A stretch of DNA of 64,000 bases from DATBFG01 sp036558645 (lineage in GTDB: Bacteria; Acidobacteriota; Terriglobia; Terriglobales; Acidobacteriaceae), in NCBI GenBank assembly GCA_036558645.1, contig DATBFG010000115.1:10749-74748 (forward strand), read 5' to 3'. The position numbers and the translations under genes were made by a program. The notes below the pieces were generated by a model. It was not told where the DNA came from. It did no database searches and was given only the letters and a program-made list of their open reading frames with translations. This document shows, piece after piece, positions 16,573 through 25,209 of the stretch (position 1 is its first letter; each line of letters starts with the position of its first letter).

Positions 16573-17253
16573 TTAAGAGAACTGGTCCCGCAACTGCCGA
16601 TCAAGGGCTTTGAGCGAGTCAACGCGCGGCACTCCCAGATCACGATAAGCACCGGAAACATCGAAGAGCATCGCTTGCATACCGGCGCGTGTAGCGCCCT
16701 GATAATCGATGCTGTACATGTCTCCGACGTAGAGAGACTCTTCTGGCGCGGCTTTCATATCACGCAGCGCGGCTTCAAAGATGGCCGGGTGAGGTTTCTC
16801 GTATCCGATATTGCCGGAGTCGATGACGGACTCGAAACAGTCGAAGATTCCATTCGCAGTGAGCAGTTCGGGAATCTTGCCATCGGAGTTTGAAATTACT
16901 CCGATCCGATAGTGTTCCTTGATGCGATCAATGTAAGCGCGCGTTTCGGCGCGAGGTTTTCCCCAGTTGGCTGAGACGCGCGTTGCAGCCACAAGTTGGT
17001 CGCGTAACGCGTCGTCGTGAAGTCCCATCTCATCGAGCAGGTTACAGTAGAACAAATACCAGAAGCTGTGGTCGGCGTGGCCACTTTGCATTTCGGCGTC
17101 AAATTGTGGCTTAGTGCGGCGCTCGATGGAGTGCCAGAGTTCCTGGCTAGGAGCTTCGGCTCTAGTACGCAGGGGAGCAAGAATGATGTCGTGGTTAGGG
17201 AAGAGCAGGGTATTGCCCACATCGAAGAAGATGACGCGTGGCTTACGAAGCAT
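16573..17253 (-). CDS. HAD-superfamily phosphatase
   Basis: 226 residues. Haloacid dehalogenase fold: motif I FFDVGNTLLFPN (D nucleophile), motif II IGVISNSDGK, motif III/IV with K in YEKPHPAIFEAALRDMKAAPEESLYVGDMYSIDYQGATRAGM. The second Asp of motif I is replaced by N (DVGNT), a variation found in some HAD subgroups. The helical cap lies between motifs I and II. Probably a small-molecule phosphatase of the YjjG/HDHD3-like type; substrate unknown. Confidence 0.87.
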   Translation of the reverse strand: MLRKPRVIFFDVGNTLLFPNHDIILAPLRTRAEAPSQELWHSIERRTKPQFDAEMQSGHADHSFWYLFYCNLLDEMGLHDDALRDQLVAATRVSANWGKPRAETRAYIDRIKEHYRIGVISNSDGKIPELLTANGIFDCFESVIDSGNIGYEKPHPAIFEAALRDMKAAPEESLYVGDMYSIDYQGATRAGMQAMLFDVSGAYRDLGVPRVDSLKALDRQLRDQFS

Positions 17254-17280
17254 GGAGTGATTGTAGCGGAGAAATTTTAG

Positions 17281-17326
17281 AATTTTCGGATTGCCGGATT
17301 TTCGGATTGTTGAATTTACGAATTTT
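17281..17326. repeat. AT-rich GGATTGCCGGATTTTC-type repeat
   Basis: The unit (C)GGATT(GC)CGGATTTTCGGATT is repeated at about 10-base steps and closes with GAATTTACGAATTTTCG. It resembles the arms of the palindromic elements at 20701-20823, 30362-30437, 31391-31494 and 32381-32469, but only one arm is obvious here. It fills the gap between the HAD and acylase genes. Confidence 0.5.
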
Positions 17327-17378
17327 CGCCCACTGTGAATCTACCAGTGGGGGTTGATGGTTCCGAGTAGAAATCTCG

Positions 17379-19718
17379 TCACGGTTCGAGAGTCAGGCGA
17401 TCGGTTGCGGATTTCTCCACGGCTTCGCGTGAATAGGCAAGTGGGAAATACTTACCTTCACTCCACAAAGGAACAAGGTCCGAATAGTGTTTACTTCCAG
17501 GTTGTCCGCTTTGCCCGGGAGAGTTGATGGCGACGGATTGGTCCCAATTCGAGGTGTCGAGAATTTCGCGGTAGCTTGCGCCGGAAACCTGGTCGAAGGA
17601 GCTTCCAGTGGAGCCGGTCGCGTTCACCGTGTATTCATCGCCGGGACGCGCGACAGATGCCGGATTAAGTAGCTTGTCGGCACCTGCAATGTGATCGAGC
17701 GAATGACGAAAGCGTACTTGATGCAAGGCACCCCAAGACCACTTGGCAGGATCGTCTCCTTGCATCGTGCGTAACTGACCTTCAGCCTGTTTTAGAGTGT
17801 CGTGTAAGAGCTGATTGCGCTCTGCGGCCGCCTTGTCACCGAACATCTCCTGACCAGGGTGCTGCAAATCATTGAGAATCCTTGCGGGGGACCAATCTGC
17901 AAGAAGAGGAACCTGCTTCGCAGGGACGGCGCGCTTGGTGAGTTCTTTCGTCAGGTTCTGCATCCACAATTCGTAGAGCGCAGCCGGGCCGGAGTCTTTG
18001 GACAGTACACCGTCCCATTTCAACATCATTTGCGAGAGATCGTCGGAGTTATTGCCAACACTTTGCAGGATGGCAATCAACTCGAGCGCAGGTAGCGAAA
18101 GCACATCGGTTTGCAATTTCTCGACATCCTCCGTGGCGAGCTTTCTGCCGTTATTGCGAGCCGAGCCCAGAGTCTCGCTGATTCGCTCGATACGAAAGCG
18201 CGGGGCCCATTCGTATCCGACTTTGTAGGGATAGCCGGCGGGAATCATTTTGTGATTGGCCGTGGCGATGAAACCCGCTTGAGGATTGGAAAGATGCGGA
18301 AGCTTGTCATTCGGAACAAAACCGGACCACTCGTAGCGTCCGTTACCAGGCACGGGTAAAAGTCCCGTCCAATTCTTGCGAAGGGGGGCGAGACCGGTGG
18401 AGTGTTCGCCGATGTTGCCTTCGGTATCGGCATAGACAATGTTTTCTGAAGGGACTTTCCATCGCGGCATTGTGGCTTCGAATTCATCCCAGTTCTGGGC
18501 GCGATCGACGGAAAGGGAAGCGAGGTATCCGGCAGTTCCGGGCTCGGCTCCAACCCAGCGCAGCGCCAGTGCGCGCGTGCCGTTCTCCCAAAGAATGGGA
18601 CCATGATTGGTAAATTTAAGGTCCACGGTGACGTTAGTCTGGCCGCGAACGGCGAACGTGGCTTTCTCCAGGCGCATCTTGCGCCAGCCCTTGCTGGTTT
18701 TGTACTGGAGGCGATTTGCGGGATTCAGTTCTTCAAAATAGAGATCCTGCTGATCGAGTCCGAAGATGGTGAATCCCCAAGCAATGTTCTGATTGTGCCC
18801 GAGAGCCACTCCTGGGAGAGCGGGTTCACCCGCGCCGATAACGTCCCACCCCGGCGCAACAAGGTGCACGATATAGCGAAGAGACGGCTCAGCGATGACA
18901 CGATGGGGATCGTTGGCGAGGATGGGCTTGCCAGTGGTGGTGAGAGCGCCGGCAATGGTCCAGTTGTTGCTGCCTTCCTTGGCGCGAGAAGGGAATTCAA
19001 TGCGTGAGTCACTGCCGATCAGGTCTTTCAGAAGATCAGGGGAGAGTCCGGCGAAATTCATTCCGCGTGCAGGATCGAGCTGTACAGGGGGATCGAACTC
19101 GAACAGCTGCGAAGCCTTCTCGACGCCCACTGCCGAAACCATGCGGGCATGTGCAAGTTCGCTGAAGGAGTTGCCAGTCATGGAGAACGCCGCCATGCGA
19201 TTCAGGCAATCTTCCGGCTTCCATGGCTCAGGCTTGAATCCAGCGATCTCGAATTCGATGGGGGGATTTCCGGCGCGGCTGGCGATGTAGGCGTTGATAC
19301 CGGCGGTGAAGGCTTCGAGGATTTCCTTAGTATCGGGCGCGTAGCTCTCGTATTCGGCTTTCATATCGCCACGGTATTGGAGGCGGCGAGCATTGATGTC
19401 ACGCTGCAGGGCTGTGGGACCCAGGATCTCGGCTAGTCGGCCCTGCCCGGAGCGCTTCCAGAGTTCCATCTGGAAGAGGCGGTCCTGGGCGGCGACGAAG
19501 CCTTGTGCGAAGAAAAGATCGTGCTGGTTGGCTGCGTAGATGTGGGCAACACCCCACTGGTCGCGGAGCACCTGCACAGGTGCGTTCAGGCCGACGGCTT
19601 TGAGCGTTCCGGAGATTTGAGAAACAGAGGCTTTGGCGCGGGACTCGAGGTCTGATGGAGCCTGAGCCACGCACGTTATCGCGAGGAGGAGGATTGAAAG
19701 CCGGACGGTTTTCTTCAT
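17379..19718 (-). CDS. Penicillin acylase family protein (Ntn hydrolase)
   Basis: 779 residues from the ATG at 19718 that opens a signal peptide (MKKTVRLSILLLAITCVAQA). Alpha-chain block: VLRDQWGVAHIYAANQHDLFFAQGFVAAQDRLFQMELWKRSGQGRLAEILG. After a linker the beta chain begins at the catalytic Ser in KEGSNNWTIAG (about S250), the self-cleavage point. The downstream DPH..PS..Y..HL.APGWDV.G is also typical. Exported to the periplasm and autoprocessed. Members cleave amide bonds in beta-lactams, acyl-homoserine lactones or lipopeptides; which applies is not shown by sequence. Adjacent genes do not help. Confidence 0.92.
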   Translation of the reverse strand: MKKTVRLSILLLAITCVAQAPSDLESRAKASVSQISGTLKAVGLNAPVQVLRDQWGVAHIYAANQHDLFFAQGFVAAQDRLFQMELWKRSGQGRLAEILGPTALQRDINARRLQYRGDMKAEYESYAPDTKEILEAFTAGINAYIASRAGNPPIEFEIAGFKPEPWKPEDCLNRMAAFSMTGNSFSELAHARMVSAVGVEKASQLFEFDPPVQLDPARGMNFAGLSPDLLKDLIGSDSRIEFPSRAKEGSNNWTIAGALTTTGKPILANDPHRVIAEPSLRYIVHLVAPGWDVIGAGEPALPGVALGHNQNIAWGFTIFGLDQQDLYFEELNPANRLQYKTSKGWRKMRLEKATFAVRGQTNVTVDLKFTNHGPILWENGTRALALRWVGAEPGTAGYLASLSVDRAQNWDEFEATMPRWKVPSENIVYADTEGNIGEHSTGLAPLRKNWTGLLPVPGNGRYEWSGFVPNDKLPHLSNPQAGFIATANHKMIPAGYPYKVGYEWAPRFRIERISETLGSARNNGRKLATEDVEKLQTDVLSLPALELIAILQSVGNNSDDLSQMMLKWDGVLSKDSGPAALYELWMQNLTKELTKRAVPAKQVPLLADWSPARILNDLQHPGQEMFGDKAAAERNQLLHDTLKQAEGQLRTMQGDDPAKWSWGALHQVRFRHSLDHIAGADKLLNPASVARPGDEYTVNATGSTGSSFDQVSGASYREILDTSNWDQSVAINSPGQSGQPGSKHYSDLVPLWSEGKYFPLAYSREAVEKSATDRLTLEP

Positions 19719-19778
19719 GGTTGTAGATTTGCCTGAGTCTAGAGAAACGATATTACCGGCTTTCACTCATGAACCTCG

Positions 19779-19829
19779 GCGGCTAAAGCCGCACTCACGG
19801 GTACCTTTTACGACGCAGCTAAAGCTGCG
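19779..19829. repeat. Twin CTAAAG-loop hairpins (REP-like)
   Basis: GCGGCTAAAGCCGC (19779-19792) and CGCAGCTAAAGCTGCG (19814-19829) are two short stems sharing the loop CTAAAG, about 20 bases apart, just upstream of the acylase gene. Paired 'ggctaaagcc' hairpins recur in intergenic regions of acidobacterial genomes, as I recall, so this is probably a dispersed palindromic element rather than a gene-specific terminator. Confidence 0.6.
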
Positions 19830-19980
19830 CCCTTTCAAACACTATAATGGCTTCGATTTTTGTAGCGAAGCATGCCTATCACAACTGTGACCTCGACCCA
19901 GGTCTGAAACCACGAACTGCAGCAAACAGCCGATGACTGCGGGAAACTAAGATTCAGAGTTCGCGGCAGCCACCCGCGCA

Positions 19981-20697
19981 TCACCACGTTCCGTAGCGGC
20001 GGCGATGACTGCGCTCTGGCAGAATCTTTATCAGGATGATGCCCATGACAAATCCGCCGACGTGGGCCCAGAAAGCAATGCCTCCACCCGTGCCTGTCGT
20101 GTATGCAATTGATGTGGCAGCGCCGCTGAGGAACTGTATCAGGAACCAATACCCTAAGACGATCCAGGCGGGCAGCCACCAGAATGTGAAGAAGATGATC
20201 AAGGGAACAATCGTTAGCACTCGAGCGCGAGGATAAAGGGCGAAGTACGCGCCCATGACACCAGCGATCGCGCCGCTGGCTCCTACGGTTGGAACATTTG
20301 AAGTCAGGTTGAGCAGGATGTGGGCCACGGCTGCGGAGAATCCGCAGCCCAGGTAAAACACAAGATATGTGAAGTGCCCGAGATGGTCTTCGATATTGTC
20401 GCCAAAGATCCAAAGCACCCACATGTTCCCGATGATGTGCATCCAGCCTCCGTGCAGAAACATGGATGTGATGATGGGAACAAAGGCGACTGGCAGGTTG
20501 ATCAGTTGAGGGCTGCCTAAGGCCGCAGTGACATGCCTCGGAACTACCCCGAATTCGTATACGAAGGCGTTTAGCGCACCGCGGCTCTGCATGCCGACCC
20601 ACAACTCGAAGAAGAAGACGAGAATGTTCAGCCCCATGATGAAGTACGTCACATATGGTGTGCTGAAGCGCGGTTGGTCGTCGCGGATAGGGATCAT
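19981..20697 (-). CDS. Rhomboid-family intramembrane serine protease
   Basis: 238 residues with at least six membrane helices. The catalytic dyad is visible: S141 in TVGASGAIAGVMGAYF and H212 in FWAHVGGFVMG. The L1-loop/helix 2 motif TSMFLHGGWMHIIGNMWVLWIFGDNIE is also typical, including the conserved HGGWMHxxxN. It cuts substrates within the inner membrane; substrates unknown. Divergent from truB, with a palindromic repeat between them. Confidence 0.94.
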   Translation of the reverse strand: MIPIRDDQPRFSTPYVTYFIMGLNILVFFFELWVGMQSRGALNAFVYEFGVVPRHVTAALGSPQLINLPVAFVPIITSMFLHGGWMHIIGNMWVLWIFGDNIEDHLGHFTYLVFYLGCGFSAAVAHILLNLTSNVPTVGASGAIAGVMGAYFALYPRARVLTIVPLIIFFTFWWLPAWIVLGYWFLIQFLSGAATSIAYTTGTGGGIAFWAHVGGFVMGIILIKILPERSHRRRYGTW

Positions 20698-20700
20698 TTC

Positions 20701-20823
20701 GGATTGGGCAATTTTGCAATTGGGTAATTTGGTAAGTTAAGACAGTACGGAAGGTCGCGGGAGCAGAGTGATCGCGAATCTTCTTGAAATTACCAAATTC
20801 CAATTACCAAGTTACCAAATTCC
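20701..20823. repeat. Palindromic AATTTGGTAA repeat filling the rhomboid-truB gap
   Basis: The left arm (20701-20738), rich in GCAATTGGGTAATTTGGTAA, is the inverted counterpart of the right arm (20786-20823), TTACCAAATTCCAATTACCAA and on. Each arm itself is made of ~10-base AATTTGG/GGTAA units. The right arm ends one base before the truB start codon, so it displaces any Shine-Dalgarno. Confidence 0.65.
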
Positions 20824-20824
20824 C

Positions 20825-21784
20825 ATGAATGCTGTTCTCGTCATCGACAAACCTGCAGGGCTGACTTCTCACGACGTGGTCAGCCGGGTGCGTCGGATTG
20901 TGAGGCAGCGCGCGGTCGGGCATCTGGGGACGTTGGATCCGATGGCGACGGGAGTATTGCCACTGGTGCTTGGAAGCCTAACCCGACTGGCACAGTTCTA
21001 TACCGCTTGCGAGAAGGTCTATGAAGGCACGATCCGGTTTGGGTTTGCGACAGACACATACGACACCGAAGGCGAAGCCGTCGGCGAAGTAAGAGAGGTG
21101 ACCTTAAAGGAACCCGATGTCCAGGAAGTGGCAGGAAAGTTCCGAGGATGGATTGAGCAGACGCCGCCGCCATTTTCTGCGAAGAAAATTCATGGGGTCC
21201 CTGCATACAAGCTGGCACGCAAGCGTCAGGACGTGGAGCTCGAGCCGGTAAAAGTGGAGATCAAGGAGTTTTCGATCCTGGGCGTGACGAAGGATCGAGT
21301 TGAGTTTCGAGCGCGAGTGGCATCCGGGACTTATATGAGATCGGTCGCGCACGAGATGGGGCAGTTGCTCGGATGTGGAGCCCACCTGGAGCGGTTGAGG
21401 CGGACGGCAGTTGGCGAGTTCGGTATACCAAACGAGCGACCACAAAGGACACAAAGTTCCATAAAGGAAAAAACTGCGTACAGCTTGGAAGAATTGGCCG
21501 TAGCAGCGGAGAGCGGTTCGCTGGAGGAGCTTGTGGTGCATCCTCGAAAACTGCTGCCGGAAATGCCGGCGGTGACTGTGACCGATGATGTGGCTGCGCA
21601 TGTCCGGTGCGGGCGGGCGGTCAATTTACCGGAGCTGTCGCGGGCGAAGCTTGTAAAGGTTTTCTATGGACAGAGGGAACTGATCGCCATAGCGAGCCGA
21701 GTGGCAGGAACGCTGTTTCATCCGAAGATAGTGTTGGCTAGCTCAGCTGTGACCGAGGTGATGCCGAGCAATCGCAATCTGTAA
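20825..21784 (+). CDS. truB: tRNA pseudouridine-55 synthase
   Basis: Converts U55 in the T-loop of tRNAs to pseudouridine. Starts MNAVLVIDKPAGLTSHDVVSRVRRI; catalytic Asp in GHLGTLDPMATGVLPL; KVYEGTIRFGFATDTYDTEG and TPPPFSAKKIHGVPAYKLAR follow as expected. The C-terminal PUA-like part is present. No Shine-Dalgarno is seen because a palindromic repeat abuts the ATG. Odd: between VGEF and YSLEEL, where the family normally has only a few residues, there is an extra ~16-residue stretch (PNERPQRTQSSIKEKT) whose DNA looks like an ACAAAGGAC-type repeat. Confidence 0.95.
   Translation: MNAVLVIDKPAGLTSHDVVSRVRRIVRQRAVGHLGTLDPMATGVLPLVLGSLTRLAQFYTACEKVYEGTIRFGFATDTYDTEGEAVGEVREVTLKEPDVQEVAGKFRGWIEQTPPPFSAKKIHGVPAYKLARKRQDVELEPVKVEIKEFSILGVTKDRVEFRARVASGTYMRSVAHEMGQLLGCGAHLERLRRTAVGEFGIPNERPQRTQSSIKEKTAYSLEELAVAAESGSLEELVVHPRKLLPEMPAVTVTDDVAAHVRCGRAVNLPELSRAKLVKVFYGQRELIAIASRVAGTLFHPKIVLASSAVTEVMPSNRNL
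21437..21474 (+). repeat. ACAAAG-unit repeat inserted inside truB
   Basis: CCACAAAGGACACAAAG followed by TTCCATAAAGG gives (A)(C/T)AAAG at 9-10 base steps, translated RPQRTQSSIKEK. Purine-rich units like this are common as intergenic repeats in several bacterial groups; here one is read in frame. Confidence 0.5.
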
Positions 21785-21846
21785 GCAAAGTTCATGCGAA
21801 CCGGTCAGTTGACCACTCGGCTACTTGCAGCATCTCCCCAGCTCGG

Positions 21847-22797
21847 TTACTCCAGCATAGGCGAGCAGCAGGGCTTCTTGACTGGCTTCGGTTCCATCAA
21901 TTCGACGCGAGTGAAGTTTGGATCGTACATGTTGAACTGCCACTTGCCGTCGCGTCCGATCTGTGGCTTTTCGTCAGGCTTGTAGCTTCGGCTCATAGCC
22001 GTCTTGTATCCGGCCTTCACGCTTGGAACACCAAGAGCAAAGTGGTGCATCACGCCAAGCTCTCGCGGATCGGGGTTGTGGACGTTCAGCATGTACTCAA
22101 GCCAATCGGTGCCTTCGGGGACGCGCATGTCCACCCAGTCGGTGTCGGTATCTTTCATGCCACCGTGCCAGATTTCCTTGAATCCCAAAATCTCTTTGTA
22201 GAAATGATCTGATGCGGCACGATCGCTGACCACGACGCCGACGTGAATAATGCGGTCGGAGATACGCGTCGCGGGCAGGAACTTGCCGAAGGCCTTGCTG
22301 TGCAGGGAACCAGGGCGATACTCGACGAACTCAACGTCGTGGCCATCGGGGTCGAGAACATCGAAGCCGCGGTTCCCGTCTCCCATGGGCTCAAGCTTGT
22401 CTGGAACCTTCACGCCTTTTGACGCCAAATAATCGCGCAGGCCTTGGGCGTCGGTGGTCTCGAATGAAATATGAGAGAGGCGGTCCTGTTTTGGATCTTT
22501 TAGTTCAGGAAAGACCTCGATGTATTGGTGATCATTGACTTTGAAGTAGGTTAGGAGGAACGCGCCGCCTTCCTCGGGTGGCAGGCTGTAGGTGAAGGGC
22601 TCCTGGTATCCGAGGATGCCTCCGTAGAACTTGCGCGCTGCGTCGAGGTTATCGGTGCGCAAGGCGATGTGAGAGACGCCGACAATGCGGGGACGCTTGG
22701 GGGTGGCTGCACCGCCGGTTTGCGTCACGGCCAATCGTGAATGGATGGTAACAAGAGCGAGCATGCTGATGATGAAATACCGCGAAGAGGATTTCAT
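21847..22797 (-). CDS. VOC-superfamily (glyoxalase/dioxygenase-like) exported protein, two domains
   Basis: About 316 residues from the ATG at 22797, which starts a signal peptide (MKSSSRYFIISMLALVTIHSRLAV); the frame extends upstream without support. Two beta-alpha-beta VOC modules: GVSHIALRTDNLDAARKFYGGILGY..FEVLDPDGHDVEFVEY-type (first) and IIHVGVVVSDRAASDHFYKEILGFKE..VELMEP (second). Metal-ligand positions (H in SHIAL/IHVGV, E in VEFVEY and RVELMEP) are kept. The C-terminal KKPCCSP tail is unusual. Exported VOC proteins are frequent in acidobacteria; substrate unknown. Confidence 0.85.
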   Translation of the reverse strand: MKSSSRYFIISMLALVTIHSRLAVTQTGGAATPKRPRIVGVSHIALRTDNLDAARKFYGGILGYQEPFTYSLPPEEGGAFLLTYFKVNDHQYIEVFPELKDPKQDRLSHISFETTDAQGLRDYLASKGVKVPDKLEPMGDGNRGFDVLDPDGHDVEFVEYRPGSLHSKAFGKFLPATRISDRIIHVGVVVSDRAASDHFYKEILGFKEIWHGGMKDTDTDWVDMRVPEGTDWLEYMLNVHNPDPRELGVMHHFALGVPSVKAGYKTAMSRSYKPDEKPQIGRDGKWQFNMYDPNFTRVELMEPKPVKKPCCSPMLE

Positions 22798-23187
22798 AGT
22801 TGCGAAATGGTGGGCCCTGTCGCGATGGAATGTCAAGGACCTGTGGTGGTCGAGAAACTGTGGATGACAGACCAGCGTCAGTGACTCTTCGCACGGTCGA
22901 AAGTGAGTCATGTCACACGAGACCGAAACCCCCAGAATCCTTATCTGGCATGGGAAAGGGCCGAATTGCGCCCTCTTGCCATCGGCCTCCCTTTCGACCC
23001 TCAGGCCAAAAACGACGATCTACAAATTAAGCCGGGCTTACCATGAGGAGCCACATAAGTCTGAAGGCCCACACGAAATAGGCCCCACGGTCTGGAATAT
23101 CTCAGCTCAGGGCGGTCTCGTGGTTCAAGCATCACGCGATCGCAACTATTCAATGAGTTCGTAATGATTCATAGGAAGGACCTCTTT
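22798..23187. other. Divergent intergenic region
   Basis: Separates the VOC gene and the second GloVer gene. No credible gene or strong hairpin was seen; promoters for both neighbours are presumably here. Confidence 0.45.
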
Positions 23188-24489
23188 ATGTACTCCAAGA
23201 AATTCTCATTAGACTTGCAATTGGCACTGTTGCTTTCCCTACTAATGCTGGGATTTGCGGGCAGTGCCGGAGCGGCGGATTTCAAGGTCTTGCTTGCATT
23301 TGATGGTTCTAACGGTGCACTGCCACGATGGCAGACCCTGACTTTCGATTCATCCGGAAATCTTTACGGTGCATCGGCAGGAGGATCCTGGTACTACGGC
23401 GGCGTTGTCTACAAGCTAGTGCCAAATCCAGATGGAACCTGGGTTCAGAGCATTCTCACCAGTTTCGACGGTGGCCTCGATGGCTGGGATGTATACAGCG
23501 GTGTGGTGTTTGATAATGCCGGAAACCTTTACGGTGAGACAGGCTCTGGCGGACCGTTGCCGGGCGGTTGCGGCTTCTACACCTCAAATGGCTGCGGTAC
23601 GGTCTATAAGCTCGCGCCGAATCCTGATGGGAGCTGGGCGAGAACGTTCGTGCACACATTTGAAGGGCGCAGCGATGGGCGAGCACCCGGGCACGGGCTT
23701 GTTTCCGATGCAGCGGGAAATTTCTACGGCACGACTGAGTCGGATGGGCTATGTGATGGTGCCATATCTCGAGATAACAAATGTGGCACGGTATTCCAGC
23801 TAACGTCAAATCCAGACGGCAGTTGGACGCATGAAGTCATCGACTATTTCCCCAAGACGGGAACCTTCCCGCAAGGGGGCCTTGCGATTGACGCCGCGGG
23901 CGCCATGTACGGAACGACAGAGTGGGGCGGGGGATTAGGATCGTGTGACAACAACAGTTGCGGTACCGTGTTTAAACTCGCCCCAAATCCAGATGGTACC
24001 TGGGCAGAAACAGTGCTTCATAGATTTGGCAATGCTCTCGACGGGAGCAGGCCCATAGGCGGAGTGATCTTTGACTCGGATGGCAACTTATACGGAACGA
24101 CCTACAGCGGAGGGGACACCGCATGCGATTGCGGTACGGTCTTCAGGCTTACACCGAATCCCGACGGTAGTTGGACCGAACACGTATTGCTACGGTTCGC
24201 CGGGGGTGGACTGGGTAAAAATCCGTCGGCCGGGTTGGCGATGGATTCTGCGGGCAACTTGTACGGTACTGCGTACAGCGGTGGAGCGCACGGTTACGGC
24301 ACCGTATTCAAATTAAGGCCAAACGTTGACGGAACCTGGACCAAGAGCGTGCTTCATGCCTTTTCCGGTGGCTGGGATGGATCGAACCCGTGGTCGAAGC
24401 TAATTTTGGATCCGGCGGGCGACCTATATGGCACAGCTTCGACTGGAGGGAGAGGGCGCAATGGAGTAGTATTCGAGATTGTGCCATAG
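23188..24489 (+). CDS. GloVer-repeat secreted protein
   Basis: 433 residues from the ATG at 23188, which has AGGAAGGA 7 bases upstream; eight further codons upstream are open but lack a site. The signal peptide (LALLLSLLMLGFAGSAGAAD) is followed by eight or so repeats of GNLYGTT..GG....CGTVFKL.PNPDGTW.E.VLH.F..G.DG..P.., the GloVer tandem repeat. The protein ends within the last repeat, so no C-terminal anchor is seen. Probably an exported propeller-like protein of unknown role; paralogue of the truncated gene at 1-868. Conserved Cys pairs (C..N.CGTV) could form disulfides. Confidence 0.87.
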   Translation: MYSKKFSLDLQLALLLSLLMLGFAGSAGAADFKVLLAFDGSNGALPRWQTLTFDSSGNLYGASAGGSWYYGGVVYKLVPNPDGTWVQSILTSFDGGLDGWDVYSGVVFDNAGNLYGETGSGGPLPGGCGFYTSNGCGTVYKLAPNPDGSWARTFVHTFEGRSDGRAPGHGLVSDAAGNFYGTTESDGLCDGAISRDNKCGTVFQLTSNPDGSWTHEVIDYFPKTGTFPQGGLAIDAAGAMYGTTEWGGGLGSCDNNSCGTVFKLAPNPDGTWAETVLHRFGNALDGSRPIGGVIFDSDGNLYGTTYSGGDTACDCGTVFRLTPNPDGSWTEHVLLRFAGGGLGKNPSAGLAMDSAGNLYGTAYSGGAHGYGTVFKLRPNVDGTWTKSVLHAFSGGWDGSNPWSKLILDPAGDLYGTASTGGRGRNGVVFEIVP

Positions 24490-24536
24490 CCGATAATCAC
24501 AATGTCCGATAACAGGTATTATGTCAACTAAGCGAA

Positions 24537-24567
24537 GGGCCTGACCGGCTCTCGTCCGGCCAGGCCC
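24537..24567. terminator. Bidirectional hairpin between convergent genes
   Basis: GGGCCTGACCGG-CTCTCGT-CCGGCCAGGCCC, a 12-bp stem with one A-C mismatch, between the GloVer gene and the convergent LysM gene. No long T-run on either side. Confidence 0.6.
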
Positions 24568-24586
24568 CAATTACTTCCTCTCACGA

Positions 24587-24958
24587 TTACGCTGCTGGAA
24601 TCTTCAACTGCTGCCCTACCTGGATTTTGTCTGGGTTGGTGATGTTGTTGGCCTGTGCGATCTTCTTAAGCTCATTGGCATTTCCGTAGAACGACTTGCT
24701 AATGTTCGAGAGATTGTCTCCTGATTTGACCACGTACGTGGTTCCTGATCCGACGGTGATGTTGTGCTGCAGGTCGCTGAAGCTCGGATCTACTTTCTTG
24801 ATCTCGTCCCAGGCCTGGTTCTTGAGATGTTCGGTCGGCGCGGTTGCTGTGAGCACTGCCTTGTTGTTTTCCACGTGGAAGTTCTGGATCTGGAATCCAT
24901 GCGCGGACATGAAATCTGCTACGGGCTGATATTTGTTCTTCAGGTCTTGATCAGTCAT
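24587..24958 (-). CDS. BON-like + LysM protein (YgaU/Kbp type)
   Basis: 123 residues. Residues ~1-70 look like a BON-type domain (KYQPVADFMSAHGFQIQNFHVENNKAVLTATAPTEHLKNQAWDEIKKVDPSFSDL). Residues ~74-122 are a LysM motif (TTYVVKSGDNLSNISKSFYGNANELKKIAQANNITNPDKIQVGQQLKIP). E. coli Kbp/YgaU has the same order and binds K+, so a similar cytoplasmic role is possible. There is no signal peptide, which fits that comparison better than a wall-bound protein. Confidence 0.87.
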   Translation of the reverse strand: MTDQDLKNKYQPVADFMSAHGFQIQNFHVENNKAVLTATAPTEHLKNQAWDEIKKVDPSFSDLQHNITVGSGTTYVVKSGDNLSNISKSFYGNANELKKIAQANNITNPDKIQVGQQLKIPAA

Positions 24959-25157
24959 TGTTCAGCTACTCCTTTTATGAGTCGGCACGGAGACACTCTC
25001 CATGACCGCACTTGCGTAGTTGTCAGCGGCGCGCTTCTGGTTGCCTTCGAATTTAAACAGGAATGCTTCAGGAGCACAGCTGTTCAGAGATGAGCTGCTA
25101 CTTCTGTCAGGAAGTCCGGCGGGGTTCTCAGGAATTGAACAATGAAGTGTGGGGAAA

Positions 25158-25191
25158 CAAAAAAAGGCGGCTAGCCTTTCGGCTGCCGCCT
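25158..25191 (-). terminator. Rho-independent terminator of the PPIase-sialidase operon
   Basis: On the minus strand AGGCGGC-AGCC, loop GAAA, GGCT-A-GCCGCCT form an 11-bp stem with one bulge, followed by TTTTTTTGTTT. It lies about 20 bp after the sialidase-like gene stop. Confidence 0.88.
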
Positions 25192-25209
25192 GTGGAGTCG
25201 AAGTGGCGT

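Noticed and set aside
19835..20803. 322-codon frame overlapping the rhomboid gene
   Set aside because: Same strand, different frame; His/Arg/Ser-rich translation, while the rhomboid frame has its catalytic dyad and membrane helices.
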